Positions 1 through 8,193 of a stretch of 64,000 bases of DNA are shown here, piece by piece. The notes below the pieces were generated by a model. It was not told the origin of the DNA and ran no database searches. It saw only the letters and a list, made by a program, of their open reading frames with translations. Source of the DNA: Clostridiales bacterium. Lineage in GTDB: Bacteria; Bacillota; Clostridia; Oscillospirales; CAG-272. Numbering within the stretch: the stretch's first letter is position 1; each line of letters opens with the position of its first letter. A program made the position numbers and the translations under genes. The stretch covers positions 1 through 64,000 of the forward strand of contig JAAZAV010000016.1 in the NCBI GenBank assembly GCA_012514145.1, written 5' to 3'.

Positions 1-14
1 TTATAATTCTTCAT
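1..14 (-). CDS. Possible 5' end of a leftward gene (partial)
   Basis: Read on the minus strand, an ATG at 14-12 opens M-K-N-Y before the window ends. A Shine-Dalgarno-like AAGGA lies on the minus strand at 30-26, eleven bases upstream. Further upstream an extended -10 (TGt TACAAT, minus, about 121-113) could drive it. Only four codons are visible, so the product is unknown. M-K-N is typical of secreted or lipoprotein N-termini, but that is a guess. Confidence 0.4.
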
Positions 15-155
15 GGGTGATTGAGTCCTTTCTGTTGAATTTTGTTGGGGGCAACATTATTTTAACACGACTCGATCACTTTTTCTACTCCTTTTATGTA
101 TGTCTCACATCAATTGTAACATAACACATGTTGTCAAGGAGTTTACCGTGTTTGC

Positions 156-184
156 TTGACTAATCGCGGCTCCGGCTGTATAAT
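156..184 (+). promoter_or_regulatory. Sigma-A promoter of metallophosphoesterase gene
   Basis: TTGACT at 156-161 and a perfect TATAAT at 179-184 are separated by 17 bp. Transcription would start near 191, leaving a 5' leader of about 38 nt. Confidence 0.85.
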
Positions 185-228
185 GGTCGGTGTCTATCTT
201 ACCAACGGAAATCACAGGGAGGAAGCCG

Positions 229-936
229 ATGGCGGTCTATGCGATAGCAGATACCCACCTTTCCACAGAATTGGACAAGCCGATGGATGTGTTCGGCAGC
301 CGCTGGAAGGGATACACCGAAAAGCTTGAGACGGCATGGCGGGAGACAGTCGCCGGAGGGGACACCGTGGTGGTGCCGGGCGACATATCCTGGGCTATGC
401 ACATAGAGGAAGCGCTGCCCGACCTGCACTTTCTCGACTCGCTGCCGGGAACAAAAATCCTGGGGCGCGGAAACCACGACTTCTGGTGGGAGACGGTGAA
501 AAAGCTCAACGGCATCTTCCTGCGCGAAGGGATCACCTCCCTGCGTCTGCTTTACAACAACGCCTTTTACGTCGACGGACTTGCCATATGCGGCACACGG
601 GGGTGGTTCTATGACCAGAACAACGCTCCCAAAGGCACCGACTACAAGAAACTGATAGCCCGGGAGGCGCTGAGACTCGGTATGAGCCTTGACGCCGCAA
701 ATTCCGTTGCTCCGCCGGATGCCGAACGGGCGGTATTTCTCCACTTTCCGCCTAAGTTCGGGGATTTCGTCTGTCGGGAGCTTATAGACGTCATGAAGGC
801 GCGGGGTGTTCGCCGCTGCTTCTGCGGACATATCCACGGGGTGTATGACCTGCCGCAGACAGAACTGTTTGAGGGACTGGAGCTGACCCTTATTTCGGCG
901 GATTACCTCAATTTCACGCCCTTGAGAATTTCGTAA
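229..936 (+). CDS. Calcineurin-like metallophosphoesterase
   Basis: A 235-residue cytoplasmic phosphoesterase. The metal-binding signature is visible in order: an N-terminal D-x-H (ADTH) near residue 8, GDISWA, a GNHDFWW motif in the middle, and C-terminal CGHIHG. These are the di-metal motifs of the calcineurin-like superfamily. The frame stays open back to a GTG at 190. The ATG at 229 is preferred because AGGGAGGAAG lies just upstream and 190 coincides with the predicted transcription start. The gene appears monocistronic, since tig has its own promoter. The substrate cannot be predicted: the family includes nucleotide, phosphoprotein and phospholipid phosphatases. Confidence 0.85.
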   Translation: MAVYAIADTHLSTELDKPMDVFGSRWKGYTEKLETAWRETVAGGDTVVVPGDISWAMHIEEALPDLHFLDSLPGTKILGRGNHDFWWETVKKLNGIFLREGITSLRLLYNNAFYVDGLAICGTRGWFYDQNNAPKGTDYKKLIAREALRLGMSLDAANSVAPPDAERAVFLHFPPKFGDFVCRELIDVMKARGVRRCFCGHIHGVYDLPQTELFEGLELTLISADYLNFTPLRIS

Positions 937-999
937 ATGCATACTGTTACGACAGCGGGATAAAACTATAAACAGATTAAAAACTTTTGCGGTTTTATA

Positions 1000-1028
1000 T
1001 TGACTTTATCGCCTTCAGATTATATAAT
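1000..1028 (+). promoter_or_regulatory. Sigma-A promoter of tig
   Basis: TTGACT at 1000-1005, a 17-bp spacer and TATAAT at 1023-1028. The start would be near 1035, about 30 nt before the tig ATG. Confidence 0.85.
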
Positions 1029-1066
1029 ACGCTCTATTAGCGATTAAACACCGGAGGAAATCTATC

Positions 1067-2443
1067 ATGAGCTTAAAGAATGTTGCCACTCCCGAGAAGA
1101 ATGTAGCGGAGCTGGAATTTGACATTGACAAGGCTTCTTTTGAGGCAGAGGTCAACAAGGTATACAGAAAGAGCGTTGCTAAAATGAACGTTCCCGGATT
1201 CAGGAAAGGCAAGGCTCCCAGAAGCATAATCGAGAAGATGTACGGCAAGGGCGTGTTCTACGAGGACGCTCTCAACGCACTGATTCCCGAGGCTTACGAA
1301 GCCGCTCTCGCCGAGTCGGGTATCGACGCTGTAAGCCGTCCCGAGTTCGACGTTCTCTCAATTGAAGAGGAAGTAGTTATTAAAGCAAAGGTTTATACCA
1401 AGCCGATAATGACAATATCCGACTACAAGGGCATTGAAGCCGAGCGTCCCATTGAACCCGTTTCCGAGGAAGAGGTTGACGCACAGATCAAGCGCGACAG
1501 AGACCGCAACGCCCGATCCATTGAGGTCACCGACCGCCCCGCGCAGGAGGGCGATACTGCCAATATCGACTACGAGGGTTCGGTCGACGGCGTTCCCTTC
1601 GACGGCGGCAAGGATACAGGGCACAACCTTAAGCTGGGTTCCGGCTCCTTCATTCCGGGATTCGAGGATCAGGTTATCGGTCATAACATCGGCGACGAGT
1701 TTGACGTCAACGTGACCTTTCCGGAGGATTACCACGAGAAGTCGCTTGCCGGCAAGGCTGCCGTATTCAAGTGCAAGCTGAACTCCATCACCTACGAAGA
1801 GCTGCCCGAGCTGGATGACGAGTTCGCGAAAGACGCTTCCAAGTTCGACACCTTTGAAGAATACAAGAACGACATCCGTGCCACCATCGAAAAGAGACAC
1901 CAGGATACCGCCGACAACATCCTTGAGGAGAATCTCATTGATATCCTGCTCACCAAGCTTGAGGGCGATATTCCCGAGTGCATGTATGACAACGAGGTGG
2001 AGAACACTATCCGCGATTATGACAACCGTCTCAGGATGCAGGGACTGGATCTCAGCACCTACCTAAAGTATACCGGCATGGATCTTGACGGAATGCGCTC
2101 CGAGTTCAGGCCGCGCGCCGAGCGTCAGGTCAGGACCAGACTGGCACTTGAGACCATCGCGGCTCTTGAGGGGATCGAAATAGACGATGAGGCAGTCGAG
2201 GCAGAATATGCCAAGATGGCAGAGGCTTACGGCATGGAGACAGACAAAATTAAGGAGTCTCTCCCTGCAGATGCTCTCATTCCCGACCTTAAGGTTCGCC
2301 GTGCTCTCGAGTTGGTTCGCGAAGCCGCCGTCGTCACCGACACAGAGGTTAAGAAACCCGAACCGGCATCCGATACCGCAGAGATAGTTGACGCCGCCGA
2401 GAAGTCGGTCGAGGCAGCCGAAGAAAATAAGGACGCAGAGTAA
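1067..2443 (+). CDS. tig: Trigger factor, ribosome-associated chaperone
   Basis: A 458-residue trigger factor. It binds at the ribosomal exit tunnel, shields nascent chains and has peptidyl-prolyl isomerase activity. The N-terminal ribosome-binding domain carries the family signature GFRKGKAPR at about residues 45-53 (PGFRKGKAPRSII). A central FKBP domain follows (about 160-245, with YEGSVDGVPFDGG and GSFIPGFEDQVIG), then a helical C-terminal chaperone domain. The last 30 or so residues are acidic and Ala/Glu-rich, slightly longer than usual. The start is fixed by GGAGG at 1053-1057. Lying upstream of clpP and clpX is the usual order in Clostridia and links folding with regulated proteolysis. 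Confidence 0.97.
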   Translation: MSLKNVATPEKNVAELEFDIDKASFEAEVNKVYRKSVAKMNVPGFRKGKAPRSIIEKMYGKGVFYEDALNALIPEAYEAALAESGIDAVSRPEFDVLSIEEEVVIKAKVYTKPIMTISDYKGIEAERPIEPVSEEEVDAQIKRDRDRNARSIEVTDRPAQEGDTANIDYEGSVDGVPFDGGKDTGHNLKLGSGSFIPGFEDQVIGHNIGDEFDVNVTFPEDYHEKSLAGKAAVFKCKLNSITYEELPELDDEFAKDASKFDTFEEYKNDIRATIEKRHQDTADNILEENLIDILLTKLEGDIPECMYDNEVENTIRDYDNRLRMQGLDLSTYLKYTGMDLDGMRSEFRPRAERQVRTRLALETIAALEGIEIDDEAVEAEYAKMAEAYGMETDKIKESLPADALIPDLKVRRALELVREAAVVTDTEVKKPEPASDTAEIVDAAEKSVEAAEENKDAE

Positions 2444-2501
2444 TACGCCGTCCTTCCGATTGCCGGTAAAAGCAAGACAACCCGCCATATAGGCTCAGCA
2501 T

Positions 2502-2530
2502 CGGCGTACGGCGAAAAATGTCGTGCGCCG
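2502..2530 (+). terminator. Hairpin between tig and clpP (weak terminator or processing site)
   Basis: A 9-bp stem CGGCGTACG / CGTGCGCCG, with one G-U pair, encloses an 11-nt loop. Only short T stretches follow, so it may attenuate or process the tig-clpP transcript rather than fully terminate it. Confidence 0.4.
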
Positions 2531-2589
2531 TTTGCGGTTTCTCATAGAATTTCACACAATATACATTAATATACACAGGAGGCATAAAC

Positions 2590-3171
2590 ATGGCACTCGT
2601 ACCAACCGTAATAGAAACCACAAACCGCGGCGAGCGCGCTTACGATATATTCTCGCGCCTGCTTAACGACCGCATTGTCTTCCTTGCAGACGAGGTAAAC
2701 GATGTCACCGCTTCCCTGGTGGTGGCTCAGCTGCTTTTCCTCGAGGCTCAGGACCCCGACAAGGATATTTTCCTTTACATCAACAGCCCCGGCGGTTCGG
2801 TCACCGCAGGTCTGGCTATATATGACACCATGAACTTCATCAAGTGTGACGTGTCCACCATCTGCATCGGCATGGCTGCCAGCATGGGCGCTCTGCTGCT
2901 CTCATCGGGAGCAAAGGGCAAGCGTCTGGCTCTTCCCAACAGTGAGATAATGATACACCAGCCTCTGGGCGGCATGAGGGGTCAGGCAAGCGATATAAAG
3001 ATTCACGCCGACCACATCCTCCGCACCCGCGCCACTCTTAACTCCATTCTCTCGACCAACACCGGCCGTTCTATTGAGGAGATCGAGCGCGACACCGAGC
3101 GTGACAACTTTATGACCGCAGCCGAAGCTCAGGAATACGGTCTTGTTGACAAGGTTATCGCAAAGAGATAA
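2590..3171 (+). CDS. clpP: ATP-dependent Clp protease proteolytic subunit
   Basis: A 193-residue ClpP, the tetradecameric serine peptidase that degrades substrates delivered by ClpX or ClpC. The catalytic triad is intact: Ser98 (in MAASMGA), His123 (MIHQP) and Asp172. The length matches the family. ACAGGAGGC lies just upstream of the ATG. clpX follows 86 bp downstream in the same direction, so the two subunits of the protease are co-located. There is no long N-terminal propeptide. Confidence 0.98.
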   Translation: MALVPTVIETTNRGERAYDIFSRLLNDRIVFLADEVNDVTASLVVAQLLFLEAQDPDKDIFLYINSPGGSVTAGLAIYDTMNFIKCDVSTICIGMAASMGALLLSSGAKGKRLALPNSEIMIHQPLGGMRGQASDIKIHADHILRTRATLNSILSTNTGRSIEEIERDTERDNFMTAAEAQEYGLVDKVIAKR

Positions 3172-3220
3172 CCTTTCGCCGAATTCACAATATCACACAA
3201 CACCGCGGCGGTATTGCCGT

Positions 3221-3248
3221 GGGGAAAGGATGACCCGCACGCCGGGTC
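3221..3248 (+). promoter_or_regulatory. Shine-Dalgarno and hairpin leader of clpX
   Basis: The best SD (GGGGAAAGGA, 3221-3230) lies 27 nt from the clpX ATG. Between them is a 6-bp hairpin, GACCCG (3232-3237) / CGGGTC (3243-3248). If folded, it brings the SD to about 10 nt from the start. An out-of-frame ATG at 3230 opens a short reading frame of 20 codons that overlaps the clpX start. Confidence 0.45.
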
Positions 3249-3257
3249 GGGAACCAT

Positions 3258-4625
3258 ATGGCCACAGGCTCCAAACCTCCGCGCGGAGTTAAGCTAAGAT
3301 ACTGTTCCTTCTGCGGACGGGATGAGACCGAGGTGTTATACCTCATACCGTCACCCACCGGAAACTATATCTGCAACAACTGCATAGACGCCTGCAACGA
3401 GTTGATTTCCGAGCACACCGAGCTGCAGCAGATGTCGTCCGGCAGAAGCAGAGGCGCGTCCGGCAAAAACGACAAAAACACACTGACACTCGAGACTCTG
3501 CCCAAGCCTCAGGATATAAAGCGCTCGCTGGACGAGCATGTGATAGGTCAGAGTGAGGCCAAGAAGGCTCTCTCGGTTGCGGTCTATAATCACTACAAGA
3601 GGCTGCTCACCCACAAGAAGGGCGGTAAGTCAGGCGGCGTAGAGATTCAAAAGAGCAATGTCCTGCTTCTCGGTCCCACCGGTGTCGGCAAGACCTATCT
3701 TGCTCAGACCCTGGCAAAGACGCTGCGGGTGCCCTTCGCCATAGCCGACGCCACCACTCTCACCGAAGCGGGCTATGTGGGCGAAGATGTCGAGAACATT
3801 CTGCTCCGCCTCATACAGGCCGCCGACTTCGATGTTTCACTCGCCGAGCACGGCATCATTTATATCGATGAGATAGATAAAATCTCCCGCCGCTCCGAGA
3901 ACCGCTCGATAACCCGGGATGTGTCGGGCGAGGGCGTTCAGCAGGCTCTGCTGAAGATTCTTGAAGGAACCATATCAAATGTCCCTCCCCAGGGCGGACG
4001 CAAGCATCCCAACCAGGACTTCATACAGATAAACACCGAGAATATCCTGTTCATATGCGGAGGAGCCTTCGACAATCTCGATTCGATTATCGAAGCGCGC
4101 CGCGGAAACTCCGTGATAGGCTACGGCGGAGAGATTCGCACCCTGGAGGAGAAGCGCAAGGCGAGCGTCTTTAAGTTCGTCGAATCCCAGGATATAGTCA
4201 AATACGGTCTTATCCCCGAGCTTGTGGGACGTCTGCCGGTTATTGTGGCACTCGAAAGCCTGGACAGCGACGCGCTTGTACGCATACTTAAAGAACCGAA
4301 GAACGCACTGCTTAAACAGTATATCAAGCTGCTGGATCTGGATGGCGTGGAGCTGAAGTTCGAGGATGACGCCCTTGAGCGCATTGCGGCTCTTGCCATC
4401 GAGCGAAATACCGGCGCGCGCGGGCTTCGCTCCATAATGGAGGAGCTGATGCTCGATATTATGTTCGATGTTCCCTCCCGCGATGATGTGGGGACGGTTG
4501 TCATCACCGCCGATGCGGTTGACAGAAAGGCAGCTCCAAAGTATATCTTCAAGCCCAAGGAACTGTCCGCCGCCAAAACAAAGACAGCTGATAAGAACAG
4601 CAGCGGCGAGGACAGTGCTGAATAA
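3258..4625 (+). CDS. clpX: ClpX, AAA+ unfoldase of ClpXP
   Basis: A 455-residue ClpX, the hexameric ATPase that unfolds tagged proteins and threads them into ClpP. The N-terminal C4 zinc domain has Cys16, Cys19, Cys39 and Cys42. Walker A is GPTGVGKT (139-146), the pore loop GYVG is at about 172-175 and Walker B is IIYIDEID (200-207). Sensor and arginine-finger regions follow. The ClpP-docking loop, normally I-G-F, reads I-G-Y (287-289) here. The C-terminal 25 residues are Lys/Ser-rich and probably disordered. It follows clpP directly and ends at a strong terminator. Confidence 0.97.
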   Translation: MATGSKPPRGVKLRYCSFCGRDETEVLYLIPSPTGNYICNNCIDACNELISEHTELQQMSSGRSRGASGKNDKNTLTLETLPKPQDIKRSLDEHVIGQSEAKKALSVAVYNHYKRLLTHKKGGKSGGVEIQKSNVLLLGPTGVGKTYLAQTLAKTLRVPFAIADATTLTEAGYVGEDVENILLRLIQAADFDVSLAEHGIIYIDEIDKISRRSENRSITRDVSGEGVQQALLKILEGTISNVPPQGGRKHPNQDFIQINTENILFICGGAFDNLDSIIEARRGNSVIGYGGEIRTLEEKRKASVFKFVESQDIVKYGLIPELVGRLPVIVALESLDSDALVRILKEPKNALLKQYIKLLDLDGVELKFEDDALERIAALAIERNTGARGLRSIMEELMLDIMFDVPSRDDVGTVVITADAVDRKAAPKYIFKPKELSAAKTKTADKNSSGEDSAE

Positions 4626-4642
4626 AACAATCCGAATAATCA

Positions 4643-4675
4643 AAACGGCGGGATGTGTGCTTCATCCCGCCGTTT
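4643..4675. terminator. Bidirectional terminator between clpX and trmL
   Basis: A 13-bp perfect stem AAACGGCGGGATG / CATCCCGCCGTTT with a 7-nt loop sits between convergent genes. A- and T-rich flanks allow it to work in both directions. Confidence 0.85.
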
Positions 4676-4730
4676 ATTGTTTAATATCAGATTAAAGAAA
4701 GAAAGGTCTGCCCTGCCCGATACCTAAATA

Positions 4731-5246
4731 TCATTTGTCTCCGGAGCCGCCGCTAATATCGCCGAAATAACCGCTTTCAGCCTGCAATCCTTCAAAGCCC
4801 CGCTGCCTTAGCACCTCGTATACCGCCACCGCCGCGGCGTTTGACAGGTTCAGTGAGCGCAGTGTATTCAGCATCGGCAGACGGACGCAATGTTCAAAAT
4901 CCGAACGCAGCAATTCCTCCGGCAGTCCGGCGGTCTCCTTGCCGAAGACAAGAAAGACCCGGCGGGGATATGCAGCATCAGTATAGCACCGCTTGGCCTT
5001 GGTTGTGAAGAAATACATATTCTCCGAGCCGCATTTGTTCAGAAAATCTCCGAGACTGTCATAATATGCGATATCCAGTTTGTCCCAGTAATCCAGACCT
5101 GCGCGCTTCAGCTTTCGGTCGTCTATCTCAAAACCCATGGGGTGCACCAGATGCAAAGCCGCTCCCACGGCGGCACAGGTTCGAGCGATATTGCCCGTAT
5201 TCTGCGGTATTTCCGGCTCCACAAGCACTATGTTTATGTCTTTCAT
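4731..5246 (-). CDS. trmL: tRNA (cytidine(34)-2'-O)-methyltransferase TrmL
   Basis: A 171-residue SpoU/TrmH-class SPOUT methyltransferase. It uses S-adenosylmethionine to 2'-O-methylate the wobble base of tRNA-Leu isoacceptors. The N-terminal motif VEPEIPQNTGNIAR (about 9-22) and the C-terminal LRSLNLSNAAAVAVYE knot region are diagnostic. VFGKETAGLPEE supplies the central motif. The domain organisation is the minimal TrmL type, with no N-terminal RNA-binding extension. It is transcribed convergently with clpX and probably alone. Confidence 0.92.
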   Translation of the reverse strand: MKDINIVLVEPEIPQNTGNIARTCAAVGAALHLVHPMGFEIDDRKLKRAGLDYWDKLDIAYYDSLGDFLNKCGSENMYFFTTKAKRCYTDAAYPRRVFLVFGKETAGLPEELLRSDFEHCVRLPMLNTLRSLNLSNAAAVAVYEVLRQRGFEGLQAESGYFGDISGGSGDK

Positions 5247-5298
5247 TCATTATTAACCTTACAGGCGTGATTGATAAACTGTCTTGCCAATATGAAGC

Positions 5299-5327
5299 AT
5301 TATACACCAACCCGACGGATAATGCAA
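5299..5327 (-). promoter_or_regulatory. Probable promoter of trmL
   Basis: On the minus strand, TTGCAT (5327-5322), a 17-bp spacer and TATAAT (5304-5299). Transcription would start about 45 nt upstream of trmL. The -35 is only a partial match. Confidence 0.55.
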
Positions 5328-5432
5328 CATGGCGAAAACGGGGAGAATCAATATTTACAATTTCAAGTAGTATTTTTTGGCGATTTGAGATATAATAACA
5401 GTGATATGATTATAATGGAGATATTTATATAA

Positions 5433-6965
5433 ATGGATAACAAACAGAAAAAGCTCGCCGATCACCGTGTCGCGGCAGAGCATTCAAGAATAGAACAATC
5501 CAGGGATGAGGAGATTCGCGGTGACGCGTCCGATGTGCCCGCCCCTCCGCTGACCGAGGACGGCAAATACGAGATCATCGGCGTGCGATTCCGCAAGTCG
5601 GGCAAAATATACTACTTTTCCCCCAACGGCGAACAGGTGTCCGAGGAGGATCCGGTTATCGTTGAGACTTCGCGCGGCATTGAATACGGCATCACGGCGG
5701 TTGCAAATAAGTTTGTCGAGCCGTATCAGGTGGTGCCTCCGCTCCGCCGGCTGGTGCGCCGCGCCACCGATGAGGACATCGCTCACCGGGAGGAGAACGC
5801 CCGCCGTGAGGTGGACGCCTACAACATATGCATGGATAAGATCGAGGAGCACCGTCTTGAGATGAAGCTCATCGATGTTGAGTATACCTTCGACAACAGC
5901 AAGCTCCTCTTTTTCTTCAGTGCCGACGGGCGTGTCGACTTCCGCGAACTGGTCAAAGACCTTGCCGGGATTTTCCGCACCCGTATTGAGCTGCGTCAGA
6001 TCAATATCCGGGATGAGGCTAAAATGCTGGGCGGGCTCGGGCTGTGCGGCAGAGCGTTCTGCTGTCACACTTTCCTGCCGGACTTCATGCAGGTATCGAT
6101 AAAAATGGCGAAAGAACAGAATCTTTCGCTGAACATGCAGAAGCTCTCGGGTGCCTGCGGCCGTCTCATGTGCTGTCTGCGCTACGAATATGACACATAT
6201 GCCGAGGCTCTGCGCCGTCTTCCAAAGCAGGACAGCGTGGTTATCACCCCCGATGGGGAGGGTATTGTTTCGGATGTGGAACCGCTGTCCGAGAAAGTCA
6301 AGGTCCGCCTCAATTCCGCGCCCAATGAAGTCAGAGTATATCCGGGTAATGCTGTTTCCAATGATTTAAGCGCAAATGTAACCATGGAGATAACTGCAGA
6401 CGAGTATGAGAACGACAACGAGGAGCCGGCGGTTCTCGACGATGAAGCCGGCGTTGTGTTCCTGCCTGACGTGAATGCCGATAATCCGCCGGTCAATGAT
6501 ACACAAGCGGCAGAACAGCAGGATAATGATGAGTATCAGGAAACCGCCGCCCTTCAGATACCCGAAATAGACGAGGCGGAATACAACGGAAACAGGCGCG
6601 GCGACAGCCGCAGGCAGCGAAGCAGCCGGGGCGGTCGGGCAGGCCGTCATAACTACTCCGACAAATCCCGCCATAACCCCGGCCGCGCTGCAGCTGCTAA
6701 AAAAGCCGATAATGCCGAGCAGCGTACCGCAGAGACTCCCGCACGAAAGAAACCGAATATTCGCAAACCGTCGGACGGTGCTTCGTCCGAATCTACCGCT
6801 CAAAACAGACGTGCTGAGGGTGACGGCGGCAGACAGAATGAGAAATCCAACCAGAAGGGCGGGCGCGGACGCAGCAGCCGCCGTTCAGGCGGCGGTGAAC
6901 GGCGGCAAAACAGCAGCGGTGAGCGGGGACGCAATAAACCGTCGGAACCGCCGGCTTCCGTCTAA
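5433..6965 (+). CDS. ricT: PSP1-domain protein RicT (YaaT), with long disordered tail
   Basis: A 510-residue homologue of RicT/YaaT. In Bacillus subtilis this protein joins RicA and RicF to carry Fe-S clusters, aids RNase Y-dependent mRNA maturation and is needed for sporulation and competence. The PSP1 core spans about residues 45-320. The six signature cysteines are all present: C205, C210, C211, C242, C247 and C248. From about residue 325 the protein becomes acidic and then a Lys/Arg/Gly/Ser-rich low-complexity tail of about 150 residues. B. subtilis YaaT is about 275 residues. GGAGAT lies 10 nt before the ATG, and TATAAT boxes are at 5391 and 5411. The order ricT, trmN6, rsmI matches the yaaT-yabB-rsmI region of Firmicutes. 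Confidence 0.9.
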   Translation: MDNKQKKLADHRVAAEHSRIEQSRDEEIRGDASDVPAPPLTEDGKYEIIGVRFRKSGKIYYFSPNGEQVSEEDPVIVETSRGIEYGITAVANKFVEPYQVVPPLRRLVRRATDEDIAHREENARREVDAYNICMDKIEEHRLEMKLIDVEYTFDNSKLLFFFSADGRVDFRELVKDLAGIFRTRIELRQINIRDEAKMLGGLGLCGRAFCCHTFLPDFMQVSIKMAKEQNLSLNMQKLSGACGRLMCCLRYEYDTYAEALRRLPKQDSVVITPDGEGIVSDVEPLSEKVKVRLNSAPNEVRVYPGNAVSNDLSANVTMEITADEYENDNEEPAVLDDEAGVVFLPDVNADNPPVNDTQAAEQQDNDEYQETAALQIPEIDEAEYNGNRRGDSRRQRSSRGGRAGRHNYSDKSRHNPGRAAAAKKADNAEQRTAETPARKKPNIRKPSDGASSESTAQNRRAEGDGGRQNEKSNQKGGRGRSSRRSGGGERRQNSSGERGRNKPSEPPASV

Positions 6966-7066
6966 ACAGTCAATCTTGTCGCATGGTTTATTCATGATAA
7001 ATTTAATTTTGCGACATATTTGCTGTGGTTATTCCTGCGTTTGTTAGTGATTTGTTAATAACTGCG

Positions 7067-7075
7067 TGATATAAT
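7067..7075 (+). promoter_or_regulatory. Extended -10 promoter of ferredoxin gene
   Basis: TGa-TATAAT at 7067-7075 with no convincing -35. It lies 60 nt upstream of the ferredoxin ATG, in the 169-bp gap after ricT. Confidence 0.65.
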
Positions 7076-7134
7076 TAGTCAAGAATCCGTTCGGGGAAAC
7101 ATCTCCGGGGGATACAAATTTTCTGGAGGTAAAT

Positions 7135-7308
7135 ATGGCATATATTATCAATGATGACTGCATCGCCTGCGGCGCTTGTGAGAGCGAGTGCCCCACCGAG
7201 GCCATTTCCGAGAAGGACGGCAAGTACATTATCGACGCTGAGAAGTGCATCGACTGCGGCACCTGCGCTGAGGTTTGCCCCGTAGAGGCTCCTCAACCCG
7301 AGGAGTAA
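7135..7308 (+). CDS. 2[4Fe-4S] ferredoxin (57 residues)
   Basis: A short complete gene encoding a clostridial-type ferredoxin, a low-potential electron carrier in the cytoplasm. Two CxxCxxCxxxCP clusters are intact: Cys9, 12, 15 and 19, and Cys38, 41, 44 and 48. The protein starts MAYIINDDC and ends with an acidic tail, as is usual in clostridial ferredoxins. CTGGAGGT provides the ribosome-binding site 6 nt before the ATG. It has its own extended -10 promoter and a hairpin downstream, so it is probably monocistronic. It sits exactly between ricT and trmN6, where B. subtilis carries yabA. Confidence 0.95.
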   Translation: MAYIINDDCIACGACESECPTEAISEKDGKYIIDAEKCIDCGTCAEVCPVEAPQPEE

Positions 7309-7376
7309 TCCGTCTGTTCCCGAACACGAACCGGAGCGATACTTCAAAAAACGGAAACAAAGCAATAACAGTCGAG

Positions 7377-7403
7377 AGGGAGCCTGAGCGGCTCCTTCTT
7401 TGT
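7377..7403 (+). terminator. Terminator after ferredoxin gene
   Basis: Stem GGAGCC (7379-7384) / GGCTCC (7390-7395), loop TGAGC, followed by TTCTTTG. It ends 14 nt before the trmN6 start and may act as an attenuator for that gene. Confidence 0.6.
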
Positions 7404-7416
7404 CAGAACAGGTAAA

Positions 7417-8193
7417 ATGGATATATCCGAGATTTCCCACCGCATATTTTCTACCGAAATCAACTATGGAATCAATCTGCTGCAGCTCCGGGGCGGGCTG
7501 CTGTTCGGTACCGATGTACTGCTGCTTGCGGCTTTTCTTCCCCGCGCCGGAAAAGCCGCGGAGCTGGGCTGCGGGAGCGGCGTCATTTCGCTCATTGCGG
7601 CAGCCGGCAGGCGCATTGATTTTATAACCGCAGCCGAAATCCAGCCCGAATACTGTGCCATAGCCCGCGAAAACGTGCGGATCAACACCGAAACCGGCTT
7701 GCTTCCCCCCGATTCAGTGAAGATTGTTGAAGCGGATATACGGGATTGGCGTGCCGTCGGCGAGGCGGGAGAGTATGATGTGGTATTCGCAAATCCGCCC
7801 TACATGCGCACCGACACCGGCAAGCGCAACGAAACCGAGGAGAAGTACATAGCCAGGCACGAGGTTCACGGGGATATATCAGACTTCTGTCTCGCCGCGT
7901 CGCGGCTGCTGCATCCCGGCGGACGGTTCTGCTGCGTCTATCGCCCCGACCGGCTCATCGACCTGATTTGTGCAATGCGGGAGGCTCAGCTGGAGCCGAA
8001 GCGGCTGATTATGGTATACCGCGATGTGTATCATCAGCCCAGCCTTGTGCTTGCCGAAGGCATACGCGACGGAAAACCTTCGCTTTTTACCCCGCCGCCG
8101 CTGATTCTATACGATGGCGACGGCGCAATGACCGATGATTTCAAAAAGATTACCGACGACGGTGTATTTGATGAACGATATATCAGAAAATGA
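7417..8193 (+). CDS. trmN6: tRNA1(Val) (adenine(37)-N6)-methyltransferase-like, TrmN6 family
   Basis: A 258-residue class I SAM-dependent methyltransferase of the YfiC/YabB/TrmN6 family. The SAM-binding motif AELGCGSGVISL is at about 48-59 and the N6-adenine catalytic motif NPPY at about 126-129. The N-terminal stretch FSTEINYGINLLQ is characteristic of the family. The expected role is N6-methylation of tRNA adenine near the anticodon; the exact site is inferred from homology. AGG four bases before the ATG is a short SD. The gene overlaps the start of rsmI by 23 bp, so the two are translationally coupled, as in the yabB-rsmI neighbourhood of other Firmicutes. Confidence 0.88.
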   Translation: MDISEISHRIFSTEINYGINLLQLRGGLLFGTDVLLLAAFLPRAGKAAELGCGSGVISLIAAAGRRIDFITAAEIQPEYCAIARENVRINTETGLLPPDSVKIVEADIRDWRAVGEAGEYDVVFANPPYMRTDTGKRNETEEKYIARHEVHGDISDFCLAASRLLHPGGRFCCVYRPDRLIDLICAMREAQLEPKRLIMVYRDVYHQPSLVLAEGIRDGKPSLFTPPPLILYDGDGAMTDDFKKITDDGVFDERYIRK

